From contig JAEZSP010000056.1 in assembly GCA_023421735.1 (NCBI GenBank), positions 1-64,000 on the forward strand: DNA of 64,000 nucleotides, given 5' to 3'. Shown piece by piece: positions 59,747 through 64,000 of this stretch. How positions within the stretch are numbered: position 1 is the first letter of the stretch; each line of letters opens with the position of its first letter. The notes under the pieces were generated by a model, which was not told the origin of the DNA, ran no database searches, and saw only the letters and a list, made by a program, of their open reading frames with translations. This stretch comes from Bacillota bacterium. GTDB taxonomy: Bacteria; Bacillota_A; Clostridia; Christensenellales; Aristaeellaceae. The translations under genes were made by a program, and so were the position numbers.

Positions 59747-61268
59747 AAACACAGCGGCCAATAAGGGGAAGAACGTGCTTGAGATTCAGCATCTCAGCAA
59801 GGTCTTCAAAATCGGCAGCCTGCTCTCCAGAAAGAGGCTGACCGCGGTCGATGATGTGTCGCTTTCCATCTCCGCCGAAAAGCCGGTGATTCTCTCGATC
59901 GTCGGCGAATCCGGCTGCGGAAAATCGACGCTTGCGAAGCTGGTTTTGCGCCTGCTCGACATCGATAAGGGCAACATCATGCTCGACGGTCATAACTACG
60001 TCGAGAAGGCGAACGCCCCCGAGCTTTGGAGAAAGAAATTCATTACGCACACCATTGGCCTTGTCGCAGTTGTGCTGGGCATGCTCATTGCGTTGGTCGG
60101 CATGTTCGGCATGTATCACATGTCCGTCATGGGGAATCGCTATGGCCTCGGCTTTGGCGATACGAATGCGATTGTCACGCAGTACACCGCCGATACGTAC
60201 ACGGGCGAACCCAGCTATACGGAAATCGTAAAGGCATCTGAGGCGAACGGCAAGACGAAAGCTGCACGCGAAGCCGCCCGGGAAACCGATATGGCGAACC
60301 TCACGGCGGAACTTGAGGCGCGCGGCCTCAAGGGTACTGTTGAGGATTACCTCATCAGCGAGAAGATCAATGCCTTGCAGGATGCCAAGAAGTATGAAGA
60401 AGGCATGGTCATCGCGATTTCTTCGTCGAAGATCAACATCGTCGCGCAGATGATGCTCATCGGCGCGCGCACCGCGCTGATCGGCGCATGCGTATTTGCA
60501 TTGGGCATTCTGCTTCTCTTCATCGCTGCGATCAAGTCGTATCCGTTCCGTCGGTTCCGCCTCGACGTGCAGCCCATTTTCCAGAACCCCTTTGAGGCGT
60601 TCTCGAGCCGAAAGACGGTGGATAAGTACCTGTACAACACCGCGCGTCGGTTGGGCATTGCGAAGAACAAGGCAGACGCGACCAAGCGCGTGGATGAAGC
60701 GCTGCACTCCGTCGGGCTTTCTCTCGATGTGGTGCGCGGTAAGTATTCAAACCAGTTCTCCGGCGGCGAGCTCCAGCGCGTGTCCATTGCGCGCGCGCTC
60801 ATCACCAAGCCGAAGATCATCATCGCCGACGAGCCTGTTGCGATGATCGATGCATCCATGAAGATGAACATCGTGAACCTCTTCAAGGATCTGCGCGATA
60901 AGTTCGGCATCAGCTTTATCTACATTACCCATGATTTGTCCACCGCGTATTACGTGTCCGATTACATCGCGACGCTCTACCGCGGTTGCCTGATCGAGTA
61001 CGGCATGGCAAAGGATATCATGGAAAAACCCGCGCATCCCTACACGAAGCTCCTCATGGATTCCGTGCCGCGCGTGGGCGATAAGTGGAAGCAGGATGTG
61101 GCGATGCCGGACATGGAGGATAAGGAATACTCCGTCACGCATTGCAAGTTCGCGGCGCGTTGCCCGTATGTCACCGACGAATGCGTCAAGACGCGTCCGC
61201 ACATGGTCGATCTTGGCGATGAGCGTCAGGTGCTGTGCTATCATCCGTTGGGCCAGAACGCGTCTTAA
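59739..61268 (+). CDS. ABC importer ATPase (DppF/OppF type) interrupted by a membrane-spanning insertion
   Basis: 509 residues against about 320-330 for OppF. The ATPase is intact at both ends: Walker [10 protein letters not shown] (56-64), then after about residue 100 an extra block of about 170 residues, then Q-loop VQPIFQNPFEAF (277-288), signature SGGELQRVSIARAL (341-354), Walker B IIIADEPVAMID (360-371) and H-loop THDLS (397-401), ending with the CKFAARCP Cys motif. The block has two hydrophobic helices (about 104-124 and 243-265) flanking about 115 hydrophilic residues that would lie outside the cell if both ATPase halves are cytoplasmic. The frame is continuous and codon use does not change, so this is not a sequencing fusion by appearance. 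An ATPase with an external loop is unusual; see findings. Confidence 0.9.
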   Translation: MAENTAANKGKNVLEIQHLSKVFKIGSLLSRKRLTAVDDVSLSISAEKPVILSIVGESGCGKSTLAKLVLRLLDIDKGNIMLDGHNYVEKANAPELWRKKFITHTIGLVAVVLGMLIALVGMFGMYHMSVMGNRYGLGFGDTNAIVTQYTADTYTGEPSYTEIVKASEANGKTKAAREAARETDMANLTAELEARGLKGTVEDYLISEKINALQDAKKYEEGMVIAISSSKINIVAQMMLIGARTALIGACVFALGILLLFIAAIKSYPFRRFRLDVQPIFQNPFEAFSSRKTVDKYLYNTARRLGIAKNKADATKRVDEALHSVGLSLDVVRGKYSNQFSGGELQRVSIARALITKPKIIIADEPVAMIDASMKMNIVNLFKDLRDKFGISFIYITHDLSTAYYVSDYIATLYRGCLIEYGMAKDIMEKPAHPYTKLLMDSVPRVGDKWKQDVAMPDMEDKEYSVTHCKFAARCPYVTDECVKTRPHMVDLGDERQVLCYHPLGQNAS

Positions 61269-61313
61269 TGACGCATGGTCCCTGTGGCGCATGTCGTTAT
61301 GGAGGAAAGGTGC

Positions 61314-61345
61314 GGGGACTCCGAAAGGAGTCCCCATCTTTGTGC
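61314..61345 (+). terminator. Terminator of the ABC importer operon
   Basis: Perfect 9-bp stem with GAAA loop, 61314-61322 with 61327-61335, followed by ATCTTTGTGCTTT. 46 bases after the ATPase stop. Confidence 0.8.
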
Positions 61346-61460
61346 TTTGGATTGCCCGGGATGCAAAACCCTGTTTTATTGGCAAATGGACGCATATGAA
61401 CGCAGGGGAGCGTAGGTGCTGTGGTTTCGCACGTTGCAGTGTGTAGGCGAAAGGCGCACG

Positions 61461-61575
61461 ATTTTTGATCGTTTCGACTGAAACGATCAAGTCCGTGCGT
61501 GAAAAAGCGTAATTTCTGATCCCGCCGATTGTGCGGAAACAGTCGCCCGCGGCGCGCGGCTGCGGACGACTGTTT
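61461..61575. other. Two further strong hairpins downstream of the importer operon
   Basis: 61465-61475 pairs with 61480-61490 (11 bp, GACT loop) with an outer CACG/CGTG extension; 61537-61545 pairs with 61567-61575 (9 bp) around a GC-rich inner sequence. Neither has a T-run. Together with 61314-61345 and 61605-61935 they make an unbroken string of stems with no gene. Confidence 0.55.
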
Positions 61576-61604
61576 AAATGGGTGATATGGTTATGTGTGC
61601 ACAG

Positions 61605-61787
61605 CTAGTAGTCCGCGAAGCCTAACTCCCGCGATATGGCTGGATCTTTTCCCGCCCAGCTTTGTCGCCTTCCGCTTGACGGAAGCGGAAAGTCCGCCCC
61701 TGGCTGCTACGTCTGCGCTCCGGCTTCGCGCTGGGCGGGAAAATCTCTGCGCCATATCATCGATTCTTAAACTTCGCGGACTACTAG
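61605..61787. repeat. Hairpin element copy 1 with 70-bp conserved core
   Basis: Long imperfect palindrome: 61605-61620 with 61772-61787 (16 bp perfect), 61633-61640 with 61751-61758 (8 bp), 61647-61660 with 61730-61743 (14 bp perfect). The centre (61661-61730) is a 70-base core repeated 180 bp downstream at 65 of 70 identical positions. The arms differ from those of copy 2 but each pair is self-complementary. Confidence 0.75.
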
Positions 61788-61814
61788 TAACGCCATCCAC
61801 AGCAAAACCGCGTT

Positions 61815-61935
61815 TTCGGCGATTTCCTTTCGGCCCTGGCTTTGTCGCGCTCCGCTTGACGGAGGCGGAAAGTCCGCCCCTGGCTGCTACGCCTGCGCGC
61901 CGGCTTCGCGCCAGGAACAAAAGTGTCGCGCCGAA
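61815..61935. repeat. Hairpin element copy 2 with 70-bp conserved core
   Basis: Core 61841-61910 matches 61661-61730. Its own arms pair: 61835-61840 with 61910-61915 (6 bp) and 61815-61821 with 61929-61935 (7 bp). The arm sequence CCTGGC/GCCAGG replaces CCCAGC/GCTGGG of copy 1, so base pairing is kept while sequence differs. It ends 15 bases from the stop of the GNAT gene. Confidence 0.7.
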
Positions 61936-61949
61936 TTCCATCGCTTCTG

Positions 61950-62675
61950 TCATGGACGCAGGACGATGTCATACGTCATGTCCAGTATGCTACTTTGGAG
62001 GAAAAACTTGCGCGCCTGACATGCGGCGTTGACTGCGTCGTTGTCCGTCATGACATAGAGGATTTCATTGCCTGGCTTGAGAAGCGGCTTGAGCGCGGCA
62101 AGCGCGGGCAGCAGATAGACATCCGGATCGGTAAGCGTGAAGTCCTTGATGCCAGAGACCTCCTCGTTGAACTGGCCTGCGCCGATTTCGCGCACATCGC
62201 GCAAGAGACGCACGGGGTATTTGTAGCCGGTTCCGTCTTTTTTGACGCGCAGGTCGGTTTCGACGGCGAGACGCTCCAGGGGGCAGGCAAACCTGCGCTG
62301 TATGCGGCCGGTTTCGCGAAATCCATATTTCGTATATAGTGCGCGGGCACCCTGATTGTCGCCGCGCACGCGCAACAGCAGCCCCTGTGCGCCCACATCC
62401 TGCGCAAATGCGCGCGCTGCGTCGAGCAGGCGCCACGCGATCCCGCGCCGCCGGAAATCACGCGCGACCTCGATGCGCGCGATGTGGAGGACGCCCTCGC
62501 GCAAATCCGCATGCATGAACCCGATGAGATTGCCATTTTCCCGAACCGTCCAATAAGGACCTTCCATTCGTTCGTCAAATTGTATTTTTGTCGCCGCACC
62601 ATCGCCAAACGAGGCAACTTCCAGCGGCTCTAGTTCGTCATAGGAAAGGACGCCTTTATAGGAAATGATTTCCAT
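61950..62675 (-). CDS. GNAT-family N-acetyltransferase, two-domain
   Basis: 241 residues from the ATG at 62675 (GGGAGGTG six bases before). The GNAT core is IGFMHADLREGVLHIARIEV, RDFRRRGIAWRLLDAARAFA (acetyl-CoA loop RRRGIA) and GARALYTKYGFRETGRI. The remaining C-terminal 100 residues (LLRDVREIGAGQFNEEVSGI and on) resemble a second, degenerate acetyltransferase-like half. Substrate unknown. Confidence 0.88.
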   Translation of the reverse strand: MEIISYKGVLSYDELEPLEVASFGDGAATKIQFDERMEGPYWTVRENGNLIGFMHADLREGVLHIARIEVARDFRRRGIAWRLLDAARAFAQDVGAQGLLLRVRGDNQGARALYTKYGFRETGRIQRRFACPLERLAVETDLRVKKDGTGYKYPVRLLRDVREIGAGQFNEEVSGIKDFTLTDPDVYLLPALAALKPLLKPGNEILYVMTDNDAVNAACQARKFFLQSSILDMTYDIVLRP

Positions 62676-62698
62676 ATTTAACACCTCCCGTATAAGCT

Positions 62699-62727
62699 AT
62701 TTTAGCAGTTCCATAAAAATCCGTCAA
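62699..62727 (-). promoter_or_regulatory. Promoter of the GNAT gene
   Basis: Minus-strand TTGACG (62722-62727), 17-base spacer, TAAAAT (62699-62704). Confidence 0.65.
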
Positions 62728-62756
62728 TGCATAGGATCATAACTTTGGAGGCATAC

Positions 62757-63323
62757 ATGCTATTTTTCCCCAGCGCAATCATGGTGATCGATCAGGAAAG
62801 CGACCGGCACTTCATGGAGAACCTCTATCGCGATCATCACAGATTAATGTATTGGGCGGCATACAAGGTTATGGGTGTAAACGACAGTCTCGACGACGTC
62901 GTTGGGGATGCCTGCGTGCAGCTCATACGTAAAATTCATGTTATTCGCGAAATGGAAGGAAACATTTTGCGCGCTTACGTCATTTCTACTGTGAGGAATA
63001 CGGCGCTTTCCCATCTCCGATCGGAGGGCAGACGGCGCATGCGCGACGGGGACGTGGACATGGAGGGCCTGCGCGCCGAAGATCCCAGCCCGCTCGAACG
63101 CGTGTGTACCCTCGACATGGTGGCGCGCCTGATGGATGCGATTGAACATTTGTCCATGCGCGACCAGGACGTATTGCGAATGAAATATCTTTCCGACATG
63201 ACCGATGCGGAAATCGCCGAGACGCTTGGGATCGAGCGCGTGACCGTACGCGTGGCGCTTTCGCGTGCGCGCAAGCATGCGTACCAGTTGATGGTGGAGA
63301 AGGAGGAAAATGGCGCAATCTGA
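62757..63323 (+). CDS. Sigma-70 family RNA polymerase sigma factor (ECF type)
   Basis: 188 residues from the ATG at 62757 (GGAGG five bases before). Region 2: FMENLYRDHHRLMYWAAYKV, LDDVVGDACVQLIRKI; region 4: LSMRDQDVLRMKYLSDMTDA, IAETLGIERVTVRVALSRAR. Two-domain ECF layout. Its stop overlaps the next gene by 14 bases, and that gene encodes a single-pass membrane protein, the usual sigma/anti-sigma arrangement. Target promoters unknown. Confidence 0.93.
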   Translation: MLFFPSAIMVIDQESDRHFMENLYRDHHRLMYWAAYKVMGVNDSLDDVVGDACVQLIRKIHVIREMEGNILRAYVISTVRNTALSHLRSEGRRRMRDGDVDMEGLRAEDPSPLERVCTLDMVARLMDAIEHLSMRDQDVLRMKYLSDMTDAEIAETLGIERVTVRVALSRARKHAYQLMVEKEENGAI

Positions 63324-64000
63324 TGTGATGTCTCGTGAAGAGCGCCTTCTCGCGGACTGCGAGGACGCCATGTTTCGCCTTGCCGTTGCGCGTTTCGAGG
63401 TGCGTCGGGCGGAGGTGGTTTCGGCGGAAGCCGACGCGGGTGACGCATTGTTGACTCCAGAGGCCATGGATCACGCGTATGAGATCGCCCGCCCACGCAT
63501 CCTCAGGCGCGCGCGTAGGGAAGGATACCGCGGCGTGCGCCGCCGTCTGCTCTCGCGCGGCTCAACCATGGTTGCCATGCTGCTGGTTCTGGCGCTTGTG
63601 GGCGGCATTTCCGCGCTTGCCGTAAGCCCCGAGATGCGCCAAAGGCTCTCCCGCCTGCTCGTCGATCCGCAGACGGAGTTTACGGCGTTTGAGATGGATC
63701 GATTGGACGAATACCCGCCACCCGATGTGCCGGACGAGTTCAAGGGAGACTTTTTCCCGAGCTACATACCGGCTGGGTTCATACGCACAGACGCATCCTG
63801 GTACACCGTCGTATATGAGTCCGAGGATGACCGACGGTTTTTTTATGATGACATGAATGAGAATACGTCGCTGAATCTCGACACCGAAAACGCGGAGGTG
63901 ACCTACACAAAGGTGGGCGGCACCGATGCCATGCTCGTTCAGAAAAATGGAATGACAACGGTCGTCTGGTCATTTGCGAATCACTATTTCTTGGTAAGCG
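63310..64000 (+). CDS. Probable membrane anti-sigma factor (DUF4367-like), truncated by the window edge
   Basis: Open to the window end, 230 codons visible. ATG at 63310 behind AAGGAGG inside the sigma gene. Cytoplasmic N-terminus (about 1-85, Arg-rich at 65-84), one membrane helix (STMVAMLLVLALVGGISALA, about 84-104) and an extracytoplasmic part with YIPAGFIRTDASWYTVVYES and NAEVTYTKVGGTDAMLVQKN, similar to DUF4367 sensor domains. It probably holds the sigma factor until an envelope signal arrives. Confidence 0.8.
   Translation, partial: MAQSDVMSREERLLADCEDAMFRLAVARFEVRRAEVVSAEADAGDALLTPEAMDHAYEIARPRILRRARREGYRGVRRRLLSRGSTMVAMLLVLALVGGISALAVSPEMRQRLSRLLVDPQTEFTAFEMDRLDEYPPPDVPDEFKGDFFPSYIPAGFIRTDASWYTVVYESEDDRRFFYDDMNENTSLNLDTENAEVTYTKVGGTDAMLVQKNGMTTVVWSFANHYFLVS

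Noticed and set aside
61605..61787. MITE or insertion-sequence interpretation of the 183-bp palindrome
   Set aside because: Terminal repeats are good, but no clear target duplication is seen and the second copy shares the core, not the ends; kept as a structural repeat instead.
61591..61953. 120-codon minus-strand open frame through the twin repeats
   Set aside because: Differences between the two copies fall on all codon positions and change residues, no ribosome site is present, and the sequence is better explained by base-paired structure.

Overview
The window looks like a chromosomal segment of a GC-rich Bacillota, most likely an anaerobic Clostridia member (a Christensenellales-type gut lineage is a guess). 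The evidence is the sepF-yggT-ylmH-divIVA division cluster, an AgrB/AgrD peptide-signalling locus, an XpaC-like protein, a SleB-like hydrolase, a GTP-type PEP carboxykinase, AGGAGG ribosome sites, and promoters close to TTGACA-17-TATAAT. Genes are dense, often overlap by ATGA, and run in short operons on both strands. I saw no rRNA, tRNA, CRISPR array, transposase or phage gene.

Layout. 1-2374 (minus): LytR-CpsA-Psr wall protein and a PocR/AraC regulator. 2492-6237 (plus): sugar kinase, class II aldolase and fucose-isomerase-family protein, divergent from that regulator. 6471-8261: PEP carboxykinase. 8324-10902: ferredoxin, LysR regulator and a divergent split chromate-type transporter. 11041-14225: degenerate sulfatase, small membrane protein followed by a hairpin array, tandem ferritin-like protein, cytidylate-kinase-like protein. 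14241-18288 (minus): MarR-controlled heterodimeric ABC exporter. 18870-22482 (plus): agr-like locus of DUF5317 protein, second membrane protein, AgrB, a 41-residue AgrD, and a membrane GGDEF/HD-GYP protein where a histidine kinase would be expected. 22781-24481 (minus): phosphotriesterase-like, FMN reductase, YwbE. 24876-30646 (minus): glycogen phosphorylase, HD hydrolase, GH13 glucosidase, lipoate ligase. 30758-37667 (minus): sugar/sulfate-ester cluster of two sulfatase-fold proteins, two Gfo/Idh/MocA oxidoreductases, AraC regulator, sugar epimerase. 38011-40531: NAD(P)HX repair enzyme, unknown protein, MBL hydrolase. 40675-45321: SleB-like protein, XpaC-like protein, ADP-ribosylglycohydrolase fusion, Lgt. 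45477-51617 (plus): division/envelope cluster ending in lspA and rluD, then a GH2 glycosidase to 53835. 54920-61268 (plus): oligopeptide-type ABC importer with a perfect consensus promoter. 61269-61949: series of long hairpins including a duplicated structured element. 61950-64000: GNAT acetyltransferase, sigma factor, and the start of its probable anti-sigma factor.

How it fits together. The cell appears to take up peptides or glycans, trim sugars with GH2, GH13, sulfatase-like and epimerase/oxidoreductase enzymes, store and mobilise glycogen, and route carbon through PEP carboxykinase. The most unusual items are the agr-type peptide locus tied to a c-di-GMP-type membrane protein, the OppF-like ATPase split by a membrane-spanning insertion, and the paired hairpin elements with a conserved core and differing but self-complementary stems.
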